Assembly (NCBI GenBank): GCA_963722815.1
Contig: CAVROM010000003.1
Span: 1 to 64,000, forward strand
Direction: 5' to 3'
DNA: 64,000 nt
Source: DASQFQ01 sp963722815
GTDB taxonomy: Bacteria; Actinomycetota; Thermoleophilia; Solirubrobacterales; Solirubrobacteraceae
In this document: piece after piece, positions 1 through 7,723 of the stretch
Position numbering within the stretch: position 1 is the stretch's first letter
Layout of the letters: every line of letters starts with the position of its first letter
Notes under the pieces: model-generated
Seen by the model: the letters and a program-made list of their open reading frames with translations, nothing else
Database searches by the model: none
What the model was told of the DNA's origin: nothing
Translations under genes and position numbers: made by a program

Positions 1-370
1 CGATCCGGCCTCAGACGCTGACGCTGGGCACCGACAACGGATCCGCGTTCACCGCCAGGGCATTCAAGCTCGTGCTCTCGGGCCTGGGGATCGCGCACCG
101 CCGCGGCGGCTACCGCGACCCCGAGAGCCAGGCCTTCATCGAGTCCTGGTTCGGCAAGCTCAAAGAGCGCTGCGTCTGGCTGCACGAGTTCGAGACCCTC
201 GACGAGGCCAGGGAGGTGATCGGCACTCACATCGACGGCTACCACCACCGCCCGCACAGCGGGCTGAACTACCGCACGCCAGCCGAGGTCGCCCAGACCT
301 GGGACGATGCCCTCGGAGACCTACAAACCCCCGCGGCCTGAGCTGACAACGCCGCCGGGGAGCAGGCCAC
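1..370 (+). mobile_element. IS3-family element, 3' part (copy 1, cut by window edge)
   Basis: Positions 1-370 match 62306-62675 base for base wherever I compared them and diverge immediately after the shared ending GGGGAGCAGGCCAC. This is therefore the right-hand end of a second copy of the complete IS at 61347-62675, in the same orientation. It carries the end of the transposase gene and the right inverted repeat. The left part lies outside the window. The flanking sequence to the right is an IS1380-type transposase fragment, so this copy appears to have landed in an older element. Confidence 0.93.
3..341 (+). CDS. IS3-family transposase OrfB, C-terminal part (5' end outside window)
   Basis: This is the last 112 codons of a DDE integrase-core transposase, the same as the end of the gene at 61783-62646. 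It holds TDNGSAF (second catalytic Asp), the FIESWFGKLKE stretch (catalytic Glu) and the typical C-terminal HRPHSGLNYRTPAEV ending. The catalytic domain of this family inserts the element by a copy-paste mechanism. The first catalytic Asp lies upstream of position 1. Whether this copy is intact cannot be judged from the window. It ends at TGA 339-341, about 30 bp before the IS end. Confidence 0.92.
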   Translation: MRPQTLTLGTDNGSAFTARAFKLVLSGLGIAHRRGGYRDPESQAFIESWFGKLKERCVWLHEFETLDEAREVIGTHIDGYHHRPHSGLNYRTPAEVAQTWDDALGDLQTPAA

Positions 371-607
371 ACTCCAGTCGGCGCCCAGCACCATCGCGAA
401 GACCAACGCCATCACCTTGCGCCCCGCGTTGGCGGCGCCCGGACGATCGCGCCGCAACCGCACCAACCGCCCCGCCACTACCTCGACCCCCAACCGCTTG
501 ACGAGCGTCGCGACCAGCGCCACGCCCGCGTCCGAGACGACCCGCTCATCGTCGAACTCGACCCGCAGGCCATCCAGTCCGACAGCCTCGTCATCCTGCA
601 CCCTCAA
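371..607 (-). pseudogene. IS1380-type transposase, N-terminal fragment interrupted by the IS3 copy
   Basis: Read on the minus strand from a TTG at 607 (a GTG lies four codons downstream; GGAGG precedes), this gives about 79 residues with the N-terminal signature of IS1380-family transposases: VEFDDERVVSDAGVAL, a KRLGVE helix, then DRPGAANAGRKVMALVFAMVLGAD. The frame runs straight into the IS3 right end at 370, where the expected continuation is lost. The complete protein would be over 400 residues. A C-terminal fragment of the same family lies at 62676-63008, but on the other strand, so the two are not simply the halves of one gene split in place. Confidence 0.8.
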
Positions 608-1444
608 GGTGACCTCCTGACGCAGGACGCGACCGCCGGAATCGGTCGCTTTCTCCCTGCTCAGGAGGTCATTCTTGTTGGTGACCCGGACGCCACCGCC
701 CTACCGGACCGGTGGATCGAGGCTAGGCATCTCCGGCGCGGCCTCAGGCGTCTCGCCGAGCAGGACGCGGCACACGAAGTCCGAGCGCTTCTCGCGAGGC
801 AGGCGCGGCTCCGACGTCCAGGCACCGTCGGTGATCGTGGGCGTGGCGAGCAGATGAGCAGCCATCTCAGCGGGCGGCAGCTCGCGCCAGGACGCCACGC
901 GGGACTTTCTCGGCCCAGTCATCGGGGGTCATCGTACGCCGCCACCGAGCGCAAGCCCCCGCGCGGATGCGCGAGATCGCGCTCCTGAGGGCGTCCGTAA
1001 CGCTGCCCGCGGGGCTGCAACTCCGGACGGAGGCTGTCGCACAAACCGGTCCAGATGCGGGTGCGTCAATTGGTCGTGGGACAACTGGTGCCTCGGCTGT
1101 CATGAGCGATCCGTTGCCTGGGATGGCGGCGCCAGGAAGCCGCTGCTCGGCCGTGCTCGTCCCACCGTTGAGGAGACAACATCTCGCGGGCTATTTGCGC
1201 GACAGCCTCGACGAGAAGCAGCAGTCACCGCGCCGGACGGCGCGCCATCGCATCGAGGCGATAGGAGCAGGGCGCTGGAGGCGGCGCAGACGCGACAAGC
1301 GAAGTATCGAAGTGCATTCGGAAGCAGGAGCGCTCGTACACCAGGCGAAGAATGACGGCATGGCGCGCGGCTCCACGCAGAATTCCCGCGATTCTCTTCG
1401 CCGCCGGCGAGCGCTGGGGTGGATCGCGTCGCGGTCGACGCCCC
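608..1444. other. Gene-poor stretch with decayed sequence
   Basis: No convincing gene is seen. A 73-codon minus-strand frame (701-922) and a partly overlapping frame above it (beginning MTPDDWAEKVPRG) could be two pieces of a frameshifted gene, but I recognise no family. The only clear structure is the inverted-repeat element at 1030-1209. The stretch lies between IS remnants and is probably eroded mobile DNA. Confidence 0.4.
1030..1209. mobile_element. MITE-like element with GAGGCTGTCGC termini
   Basis: The left end (1030-1045) reads GAGGCTGTCGCACAAA. The right end (1194-1209) is its inverted complement with one mismatch, TTTGCGCGACAGCCTC. The 180-bp interior has no believable gene. The same terminal motif GAGGCTGTCGCA bounds the element at 2277-2425 and occurs once more at 63293-63306. 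Three occurrences of one terminal motif in IS-rich DNA point to non-autonomous elements moved by one transposase. The transposase is not in the window, unless it belongs to the IS1380 remnants. Confidence 0.6.
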
Positions 1445-2137
1445 ATGGCTGACGTCCCCACGCCAGAAGAGGCGCAGCAGCGGTCCGATCAGGCCGCAGC
1501 GGGAGCTCGGTCGGCACGGCACGACCGCCAGATCGAGCTGCTCGTCACGGTCCTGCTCGCGATCGCAACCGTCGCTACCGCATGGAGCTCGTACCAGTCG
1601 GCGCGATGGAGTGGCGTGCAGACGATCAACTTCAGCCGAGCGAACGCCGCACGCGTCGAGTCGACGGCCCAGTCGACCCTCGCCGGACAGCAGACTCAGC
1701 TCGACGTAGCGACGTTCATCGCGTGGACCGGTGCGTACGCGGCCAACGACACGACGCTCAGTGACTTCTACTTCAAGCGGTTCCGGGCCGAGTTCAAGCC
1801 CGCACTCGACGCGTGGGTCGCCACCAAGCCACTGAAGAACCCCGCCGCCCCGCTTACTCCCTTCGCGATGCCGCAATACCGCCTCGCCGCTCAGGGAAGG
1901 GCCCAGGCGCTGACGCGGACGGCGGAGGCGGCGACAGCCGAGGCAAAGGTCGACAACCAGCGCTCAGACAACTATGTCTTAGCGGTCGTCCTGTTCGCGT
2001 CGTCGCTGTTCTTTGCCGGCATCAGCACCAAGCTCGACGCCGTCCGCTCCCGGGTCACGATCGTCGCGTTGGGCTACACGCTCTTCGTCGGGACACTGAT
2101 CTGGCTCGCGACCTTCCCCGTGTCCATCTCGGTCTGA
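1445..2137 (+). CDS. Hypothetical membrane protein with three predicted TM segments
   Basis: This is a 230-residue protein of unrecognised function. The start is placed at the ATG of MADVPTPEEAQQ; the in-frame upstream extension is Arg-rich and does not look coding. Hydrophobic segments lie at about residues 31-50 (ELLVTVLLAIATVATAW) and as a pair near the C-terminus (YVLAVVLFASSLFFAGI and VTIVALGYTLFVGTLIWLA). A polar, mostly helical 110-residue stretch between them contains SSYQSARWSGVQ. The layout, one N-terminal helix followed by a soluble loop and a C-terminal hairpin, recurs in small uncharacterised bacterial membrane proteins. It stands alone between two MITE-like elements, so it may be cargo of the mobile region. 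Confidence 0.7.
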   Translation: MADVPTPEEAQQRSDQAAAGARSARHDRQIELLVTVLLAIATVATAWSSYQSARWSGVQTINFSRANAARVESTAQSTLAGQQTQLDVATFIAWTGAYAANDTTLSDFYFKRFRAEFKPALDAWVATKPLKNPAAPLTPFAMPQYRLAAQGRAQALTRTAEAATAEAKVDNQRSDNYVLAVVLFASSLFFAGISTKLDAVRSRVTIVALGYTLFVGTLIWLATFPVSISV

Positions 2138-2519
2138 TCAGCCCGGCCGACACGACGGCCCCGCGGTGTCGCGCTCTCGGCAACGACATGCCATCCCGGC
2201 CTCGCTATCCCTCGGAGGAGTCTCCGCAGCGGCGCGTGTGGCGAAGCCGGCCCGCGCCCTGCTGCCGTTTCAAGGCGAGGCTGTCGCATATATCGGCGGC
2301 GGCTCGGAATGGTCCGTTTCGCGGCGACTGATTTGCCTCGGAGACCTTCCCGAAGGCGTTAGAACCGCTCATTCTGCGTCGCCTTCGGAGGCTGAGCGGC
2401 CGCGCCGGACTTATGCGACAGCCTCAGGCAAAGATGGCATGAGCCGGGTGTCGTCCTGACCGGGGTGTAGGCCACGGGCGGGCGCGGGTGGTCCGCGTCA
2501 TGGGCTCGAGGAGGCTGCC
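2138..2519. other. Intergenic stretch left of the IS110 gene
   Basis: No gene is seen. It contains the MITE-like element at 2277-2425 and, after it, about 95 bp that should hold the left end of the IS110-type element. IS110 elements usually lack clear terminal inverted repeats, so that boundary cannot be placed by eye. Confidence 0.5.
2277..2425. mobile_element. MITE-like element, second copy type (149 bp)
   Basis: The ends are GAGGCTGTCGCATA (2277-2290) and its exact inverted complement TATGCGACAGCCTC (2412-2425). The first ~90 bp after the left end, including CATATATCGGCGGCGGCTCG and a TTTCGCGGCGAC stretch, recur in inverted orientation at about 63220-63306. No gene fits inside. The terminal motif is shared with the element at 1030-1209, so these are probably members of one non-autonomous family. 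Confidence 0.7.
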
Positions 2520-3537
2520 GTGACGATCGTGATGGGTCTGGATCAGCACCGCGCGCAGATCACTGCGGATTGGCTGGACACCGAGTCGGGCGAGGTGTCG
2601 CGCGCGCGGGTGATGCCGGCCGACCGTGCCGGTGTCGCGCGGTTCTTGGCGCGGTTCGCGGGTCGGCCGCTCGAGGTGGCGTTGGAGGCCACGACCGGGT
2701 GGCGGTTCGTGGTCGAGGAACTCCTCGCGGTCGGTGCTGAACCGCATCTGGCCGAGCCGGCCGAAGCGAGCGCGTTGAAGGGCAACAAGAAGCGCGCCAA
2801 GACCGACCGCGGCGACGCGCGGCATCTGCGCGAGCTGTTGATGACCGGCCGGTTGCCGGAGTCCTACATCGCGCCCGAGCACCTGCTCGATCTGCGCGCC
2901 AGGGTCAGGTTGCGGCACGCCCTGGTCGATCAGCGCGGCGAGTGGCAGCAGCGCATCCACGCGGTGCTCTATCACCACGGACACCCGCAGAAGGCCGGGC
3001 TGCTCACGGCCGCGAACCGCGCCTGGCTGCAGCGGTCTCGCGTTGCCGGACGCGGCACGCGAACAGGTCACGGTCGCGCTGGCGATGATCGACGCGCTCG
3101 ACAGCCAGGCGGCGCCGATCACGGACGAGCTGCGTCGCTACGCGCGCCGCCAGGCCGGCTGTCGCGCGCTGATGGGCCTCTACGGGATCGGTGAGCTGAC
3201 CGCGGTCGCGATCCTCGCCGAGCTCGGCGACACCCGCCGCTTCAGCTCCAGCCGCCAGGCGGTCCGCTACGCCGGCCTGGACATCACCGTCCATCAGTCC
3301 GACCAGCGCCGCTCGCCCGGACACCTCTCCCGCCAAGGACCGCCCGCACTTCGTTGGGCGCTCTACGAAGCCGCGCAGGCCGCGCGCCGGCCGGGCAGCC
3401 CTGACCGCGCCTACTACGACCAGGCCGCCGAGCGGCTCGGCGGCAACCGCGCCTGCCTCGCACTGGCACGCAAACTGCTCAAGCGCAGCTTCCACGTCCT
3501 GCGCGAACTCGGCGACCAGGCCCTCCAACCGGCCTGA
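2520..3537 (+). pseudogene. IS110-family transposase, broken by a one-base frameshift
   Basis: The N-terminal part starts at a GTG (2520) with MGLDQHRAQITADWLD, ALEATTGWRFVVEEL and AKTDRGDARHLRELL, the DEDD/RuvC-like catalytic half of IS110 transposases. The C-terminal part, in another frame from about 3034, carries the transposase-20 (HhH-like) half: LMGLYGIGELTAVAILAELGD, YAGLDITVHQSD and RRSPGHLSRQGPPALRWAL. The join falls near CGGTCTCGCGTTGCC at 3033-3047. Removing one T there restores WLQRLALPDAAREQV, the expected family sequence. As it stands the gene cannot make full-length transposase, unless this is a sequencing error. The total length (about 339 codons when repaired) is close to normal for the family. 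Confidence 0.9.
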
Positions 3538-3540
3538 TCA

Positions 3541-3984
3541 CCGTCGGCGGTCGGCGCGCGCGCAGCCCTTCCTCACACCGATGCCCCGCGGCCCGCTCCC
3601 CGCATGCTCCTGCCGCCACCACCGGGTGGACGGCCTCCAAAGACCGAGCGGCCGCAACGCGTCACGGAACACCCCATCAACCATCATGTCGCCGACCCGG
3701 AGCCACCCCGGATCGTGGACCAAGATAAGGCTGGGCGTCCGCGCGCACCGTTCACCCCTTCGACGCGCACACGCGCCACCCGGACGAGCGGCTTGACGCT
3801 GAAGACGAGCACAGATAAGGGAGCAGTGCCGGGCGGGGTCCGCGCCTATGCCTCAGAGCAACAGTGACGCGGTGAGGACATCGCCGGCCGGGTACTGAGT
3901 CCACGATGGCCCGAATTCTGGTGCCGGCCATGGCCACGGCCGTCACTCCACGCAAGCACCCGAAGCGACCTCAACCCCGAACTC
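3541..3984. other. Intergenic stretch after the IS110 gene
   Basis: Short open frames exist on both strands but none has a recognisable domain, a good ribosome-binding site or typical codon use. It probably includes the right end of the IS110 element and filler up to the tRNA fragment at 3985. Confidence 0.5.
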
Positions 3985-4010
3985 GCGAGTTCGAATCCCG
4001 CCCCCGTTAT
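3985..4010 (+). tRNA. tRNA 3'-end fragment (T-arm plus acceptor side), probable attachment-site remnant
   Basis: The sequence GCGAGTTCGAATCCCGC has the form of a T-arm: five-base stems, one with a mismatch, around the loop TTCGAAT. It is followed by CCCCGTTA, as in an acceptor 3' strand plus discriminator. No matching 5' acceptor (AACGGGG), D-arm or anticodon arm is found in the 80 bases upstream, so this is not a whole tRNA. Such 3' fragments are left at one border when an element integrates into a tRNA gene. The hairpin just downstream fits the original tRNA terminator. Confidence 0.55.
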
Positions 4011-4012
4011 AC

Positions 4013-4040
4013 GGAAGCCGCCTCTCGCCAGGTGGCTTTC
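4013..4040 (+). terminator. Hairpin after the tRNA fragment
   Basis: GGAAGCCGCCT and AGGTGGCTTTC form an 11-bp stem with two G-T pairs around the six-base loop CTCGCC. It starts three bases after the tRNA fragment, where a tRNA terminator would be expected. Confidence 0.5.
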
Positions 4041-4065
4041 GTGCTTGACGGGTAGTGCCGGGCAC

Positions 4066-4629
4066 TCAGCGCCTGGTCTCGTACCTGGTCAGGAGCACGC
4101 CGTCGGGAAACGTCCGGGTCTCCACCAGGCTGAGGTTCACCCATTTGTCCAGGGCCGTGAAGAACGGCGTGCCGCCGCCCACCAGGACCGGGTGGGTGAC
4201 GATCGCGTACTCGTCGATCAGCCCGGCCCGCATGGCCGCGGCGGCGAGTGTGGCACCGGCGATGTCCATGGGTCCGCCGTCGTCGGCCTTCAGCCTGGTG
4301 ATCTCGGTGACCGCGTCGCCGGTGACCAGACGGGTGTTCCAGTCGACCGCGCTGGTCGTCGAGGAGAAGACCACCTTCGGCATGTCCCGCCAGCGGCGGG
4401 CGAACTCGATCTGCGCCGGTGTGGCGTCCGGCTGCTGGTCGGCGGTCGGCCAGTGGGAGCTCATCGTCTCCCACAGCTTGCGCCCGTAGAGCGCCAGGCC
4501 TGTCGCGCCCACCCGGTCGGACCACCACTGGAACAGCTCGTCGCTCGGGACGCTCCAGCCGAGGTCGTCGCCGGGCGCGGCGATGTAGCCGTCCAGGCTC
4601 AGGTTCATGCCAAAGGTCAGTTTCCGCAT
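4066..4629 (-). CDS. RibD/dihydrofolate reductase-family protein
   Basis: This 187-residue protein has the RibD C-terminal (DHFR-like) fold. It shows MRKLTFGMNLSLDGYIAAP at the start, LYGRKLWETM in the middle (the family's GRRTYE-type nucleotide-binding turn), DIAGATLAAAAMRAGLIDEY and THPVLVGGGTPFF at the C-terminal side. Members reduce pterin- or pyrimidine-like substrates with NADPH, but most actinobacterial paralogs have no known substrate. The start at 4629 is preferred because the conserved strand begins there; the upstream extension is Arg/Pro-rich. It is the first chromosomal gene after the tRNA remnant, and two paralogs lie at 7151 and 9286. Confidence 0.85.
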   Translation of the reverse strand: MRKLTFGMNLSLDGYIAAPGDDLGWSVPSDELFQWWSDRVGATGLALYGRKLWETMSSHWPTADQQPDATPAQIEFARRWRDMPKVVFSSTTSAVDWNTRLVTGDAVTEITRLKADDGGPMDIAGATLAAAAMRAGLIDEYAIVTHPVLVGGGTPFFTALDKWVNLSLVETRTFPDGVLLTRYETRR

Positions 4630-4743
4630 GGCGTCAGCCTCCCAGGTCGATCGCCACCGCGCGGTAGCCGGCGGCGGCGAGCGCGGGCAACCGGTGCCGC
4701 CACGAGCGCCAGCCGGCACGGCCATTGAGGTTGACAGCGGTGC

Positions 4744-5622
4744 TCAGAGAGCGTGCGCGGGCTCGATCGCCACAGGCCGGTGCGCGACGAACCAGCTCGG
4801 CCCAGGTGAGGCGCAGGTGAGCCCGGTCGCGTCGACGCGCTCGCGCGTGACGGTGACGTCGAGCTGACCGCGCGGGCTGTCGACGCGCACCCGCACGGTC
4901 GCGCCGTCGAGCGTCGTCGTCGACACCAGCGAGACGTCGCGGGAGCGCGGCAGCTCGAGCCGCTGGTGGGCGAAGGCGATCGCGGCCTGCGCGGCCGGCG
5001 GCATGCCGATGCGCCCGCGGAGCAGCGTCCCGATCACCTCATCCGCCTCGGCCGCCGTCACGAGCTCGGGCGTCGCCGACGGTGGGACGCGTCCGTACAT
5101 GAGGCCGAGCGGGAGCACGAGCACCGTGGGAGCGAACCGGCAGCCGCCGAGGTGGCTGGCCTGCCAGACCCGGCCGGGGCGGAGGGCCTCCAGCGCCACC
5201 GTCACCGGGCGGCCGCGCAGCGCACAGCACGGGTCGTGCTTGCCGTGTGTGCAGACGAGGTAGAGCGGGCCCGCGTCCGGCTCGCCCGTCGAGCCGTCGA
5301 GCGGCAGCTCGAGCAGCTCGGCGTCCTCATCGAACGTGCCCCAGCGCAGCGTTCTCGACTCGTCGCGCGTGTCGACGAGCGCCCAGCGCCGGTGCACGCG
5401 ATGCGCGCGTCCCGGAGGGCGGATGGCCTGGACGCGGATGCCTTCAGCCCTGGCGCGAGCCTCGACCGCCAGCGCGGTCGCAGCGTCGAAGCGCGACGTG
5501 CGCAACCCCTCCGGGCCCCACGGGAGCGGCTGCTCGACGAGCAGCAGCCGGGCGGCCGGGAACGCGGTGCCGAGCATGTGATCTCCGCGCGCGTCGGCGC
5601 GGGTCGCGCAGCGCTCTCTCAC
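4744..5622 (-). CDS. Sucrase/ferredoxin-like (Suc_Fer-like) family protein
   Basis: This 292-residue protein matches the Suc_Fer-like family, a thioredoxin-fold [2Fe-2S] ferredoxin type. The signature is at residues 121-139, VCTHGKHDPCCALRGRPV (Cys124, Cys132, Cys133), with SHLGGCRFA (His157, Cys161) and the GLMYGR strand after it. A helical C-terminal region of about 110 residues follows. Other members bind an iron-sulfur cluster; a redox role is therefore likely but the partner is unknown. The GTG start overlaps the TGA of the cupin-4 gene by four bases (GTGA), so the two are translationally coupled. It could supply electrons to that oxygenase, or keep its iron reduced. Confidence 0.85.
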   Translation of the reverse strand: MRERCATRADARGDHMLGTAFPAARLLLVEQPLPWGPEGLRTSRFDAATALAVEARARAEGIRVQAIRPPGRAHRVHRRWALVDTRDESRTLRWGTFDEDAELLELPLDGSTGEPDAGPLYLVCTHGKHDPCCALRGRPVTVALEALRPGRVWQASHLGGCRFAPTVLVLPLGLMYGRVPPSATPELVTAAEADEVIGTLLRGRIGMPPAAQAAIAFAHQRLELPRSRDVSLVSTTTLDGATVRVRVDSPRGQLDVTVTRERVDATGLTCASPGPSWFVAHRPVAIEPAHAL

Positions 5623-6848
5623 GCCGGCACCAGGACACCCTCTCGGACGAGGCGGCGGGTCAGCGTCAGCTGCTCTTCGGGTTCGAGGCCGGGCAGCTCC
5701 GCCGGCCTGAAGGCGCTCCCGCCGACGATGAGCGCGACGGCGTCGGACGCGTCGGCCGGCAGGTCGATCGTCCGGTCGAGCAGCTGGATCTTCACCCGTC
5801 CGTCGCCGTCGGGAACGACCCGCAGCCGCAGGGCGCCGCGGAGGCGCAGCCGGGTGTCGGAGGCGAGCGCGTCGGCCGCGGCGAGCTGCGCCAGGGGGCC
5901 GATCGGCTCCGGCCGGGTGCGCTGCATGAGGTTGGCTCCGAGCCGCTCGGCGATCCGCGCCGCGGGCACGCGCTCGAGTGCGGCCTGCAGCGCGGCCACG
6001 GTGGCCGCGAGGTGCGGCGACAGCACGTCGGGGTCGGCGAGATCGGCGCCCATCGGCAGCGACGCGCGCAGCTCCGCGTCGTCCTGCACCGCGTCCAGGA
6101 GGAGCCGCGCGAGCTGGTAGCGGGTCAGCGGGTGGACGCCGACCGTCAGGTGGATCGACGTGTCGCCCAGCGCCTTCGCGGAATGGACCGTTCCGCGCGG
6201 CAGGTACAGAGCGTCCCCCGGCTCGAGGACGGTGTCGATGAGCGGCGCCTCGGCGACCCGCTCGGCGATCTCGGCCTCGAAGCGCCCGAACGGCTGGTTG
6301 TCCAGCGGGTCATCGACGACCGGCGGGTGGACGGTCCAGTGCTTGCGGCCGGAGATCTGGAGCACGAACACGTCGTGGACATCGTGGTGCGGCGCGAAGC
6401 CCTGGCTCTGCGGCGGCGTGATGTAGGCGTTGATCTGCACCGGATGGCCCAGCTCGTCCGCGAGCCGTGCGCCGAAGTCGACCAGCGGCGGCCACGTGCG
6501 GTGCAGCCCCTGGAGCACCAGCGTCGAGCCGTCGGCGATGGCCGTCAGGATCTTGTCGTCGGCCGCCTGGTCGGCGACCGCGGCGCCGGCACCGCCACCG
6601 CGCGTGAACGACGCGGCGGGCTGGACGGCGCCGTCCTTCGCCATGCGCAGGAACGGCGTCCGCAGCCCGTGCTCCGAGACCAGCGCATCGATAGCGGCGG
6701 TGGACAGGAGGTCGGTGAAGTCCGACCCCAGCGCAGCGGCGAGCGACAGCAGGGGAGCGCGGCCCCAATGCTCGTCGGCGAAGGTCTGCGTAGAGCAGGC
6801 GACACAGCGTGCGAGCACCGTGCCGCCTGTCTGCGCGTCGTGCGTCAC
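5619..6848 (-). CDS. Cupin-4 family (JmjC-like, ribosomal-oxygenase-type) protein
   Basis: This 409-residue protein belongs to the cupin-4 family, whose studied members (E. coli YcfD, human MINA53 and NO66) are Fe(II)/2-oxoglutarate oxygenases that hydroxylate ribosomal proteins. The metal triad is visible: His154 and Asp156 in FAPHHDVHDVFVLQ, and His222 in LYLPRGTVHSA. SGRKHWTVHPP follows as in YcfD. The C-terminal part looks like the family's dimerisation and winged-helix segment, ending with RRLVREGVLVPA. It lies 18 bp after a repeat peptide gene and overlaps the Suc_Fer gene, so the substrate may be that peptide rather than a ribosomal protein. That is inference from operon structure. Confidence 0.88.
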   Translation of the reverse strand: MTHDAQTGGTVLARCVACSTQTFADEHWGRAPLLSLAAALGSDFTDLLSTAAIDALVSEHGLRTPFLRMAKDGAVQPAASFTRGGGAGAAVADQAADDKILTAIADGSTLVLQGLHRTWPPLVDFGARLADELGHPVQINAYITPPQSQGFAPHHDVHDVFVLQISGRKHWTVHPPVVDDPLDNQPFGRFEAEIAERVAEAPLIDTVLEPGDALYLPRGTVHSAKALGDTSIHLTVGVHPLTRYQLARLLLDAVQDDAELRASLPMGADLADPDVLSPHLAATVAALQAALERVPAARIAERLGANLMQRTRPEPIGPLAQLAAADALASDTRLRLRGALRLRVVPDGDGRVKIQLLDRTIDLPADASDAVALIVGGSAFRPAELPGLEPEEQLTLTRRLVREGVLVPA

Positions 6849-6866
6849 GTGTGCGGTGGGAACCGC

Positions 6867-7061
6867 TCAGGCGCCGCCGTCGGCGGGACCCTCGGGACCG
6901 GGCTCCGCCGGACCGTCCGCGCCACCGTCACCCGTGCCCGCGCCGCCGTCGGCCGGACCCTCGGGACCGGGCTCCGCCGGGCCGTCGGCCCCGCCGTCGC
7001 CGGAGTCGGCGCCGCCGTCGGCGCCACCGTCGCCGGTCCTGATGTCGTCGTCGTCCAACAT
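6867..7061 (-). CDS. Small Asp/Gly/Ala/Pro repeat peptide (possible modified-peptide precursor)
   Basis: This is a 64-residue acidic peptide starting MLDDDDIRTGDGGADGG. After this leader-like start it holds two identical 21-residue units beginning GDGGADGPAEPG (residues 21-41 and 44-64), joined by GT. It has no Cys, Trp, Tyr or Phe and one Arg. A strong ribosome-binding site (CCAGGAGGTCAGTC before the ATG) supports real translation despite the low complexity. It is the first gene of an operon with the cupin-4 oxygenase and the Suc_Fer-like protein. The size, repeats and neighbouring oxygenase fit a ribosomally made, post-translationally modified product, but I know of no family with certainty. 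It could also be a disordered structural protein. Confidence 0.72.
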   Translation of the reverse strand: MLDDDDIRTGDGGADGGADSGDGGADGPAEPGPEGPADGGAGTGDGGADGPAEPGPEGPADGGA

Positions 7062-7150
7062 GACTGACCTCCTGGTCGCTGTGCAGCGGAGCTACCCGTC
7101 GCCGTCGAGTGCGAAGCGTAAGCGACGACCTGGTCTCGCGGGCGTGCGGG

Positions 7151-7723
7151 TCAATGCAGCGCGGGCCGGTAGATGAGCTCCTGGATGCGGCCGTCGAAGA
7201 GCCGGCTCTCGAGCAGCTCGAGGTCGAAGTCGGCCGCGTCTTTGAGGATCGGGTCCGACCCGGTCTGGCCGGTGATGACGGGGAAGATCGAGACCTGGAC
7301 GATGTCCACCAGCCCGGCGGCCATCAGCGCCCGGTTCAGCGACAGGCTGCCGTGCGAGCGCAGCGGCAGGTCGGACTCCTCCTTGAGCCGCGCGATGGCG
7401 TCGACGGCGTCGCCGCTCACGATGGTCGCGTCCGGCCAGTCGACGGGGTCCTCCAGCGTCGACGACACCACCGTCGTGGGCATCGTCCTCATGCGGTGGG
7501 CGAGCGGGTCGGACTCGGCGAGCTCCGGACCCAGCAGCTGCATGAAGTCCCGGAAGGTGTTGGCACCGAGGACGAGCCGCTGCTCCGCGCGGTACAGGTG
7601 GAGGCGGTGCTCGACGAACTCGGGACCCTCCTTGCTCCAGTAGCCGCCCCAGTCGCCGTCGCTGTTGTAGGAGCCGAAGCCGTCGAGGGTGGAGAAGACG
7701 TCGAAGGTGTAGGTGGCGGTCAT
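7151..7723 (-). CDS. RibD/dihydrofolate reductase-family protein
   Basis: This 190-residue DHFR-like protein begins MTATYTFDVFSTLDGFGSY. It has LVLGANTFRDFMQLL (family turn), VVSSTLEDPVDWPDATIVSG, SHGSLSLNRALMAAGLVD and SIFPVITGQTGSDPI. It is the third gene of an ArsR-AHSA1-reductase operon: its ATG follows GGAGGG closely and overlaps the stop of the AHSA1 gene. This triple recurs in actinobacteria; the substrate is unknown. The residue replacing the usual GG of the C-terminal GGGxP turn (GQTGSDP) is typical of this subgroup. Confidence 0.85.
   Translation of the reverse strand: MTATYTFDVFSTLDGFGSYNSDGDWGGYWSKEGPEFVEHRLHLYRAEQRLVLGANTFRDFMQLLGPELAESDPLAHRMRTMPTTVVSSTLEDPVDWPDATIVSGDAVDAIARLKEESDLPLRSHGSLSLNRALMAAGLVDIVQVSIFPVITGQTGSDPILKDAADFDLELLESRLFDGRIQELIYRPALH

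Noticed and set aside
3960..4040. Complete tRNA gene
   Set aside because: Only the T-arm and acceptor 3' side fit; no D-arm, anticodon arm or 5' acceptor lies upstream.
5247..7067. Long plus-strand open frame (606 codons) across the cupin-4 and Suc_Fer genes
   Set aside because: It is an antisense shadow caused by high GC. The translation is Arg-rich with no domain, while the minus strand has clear motifs.
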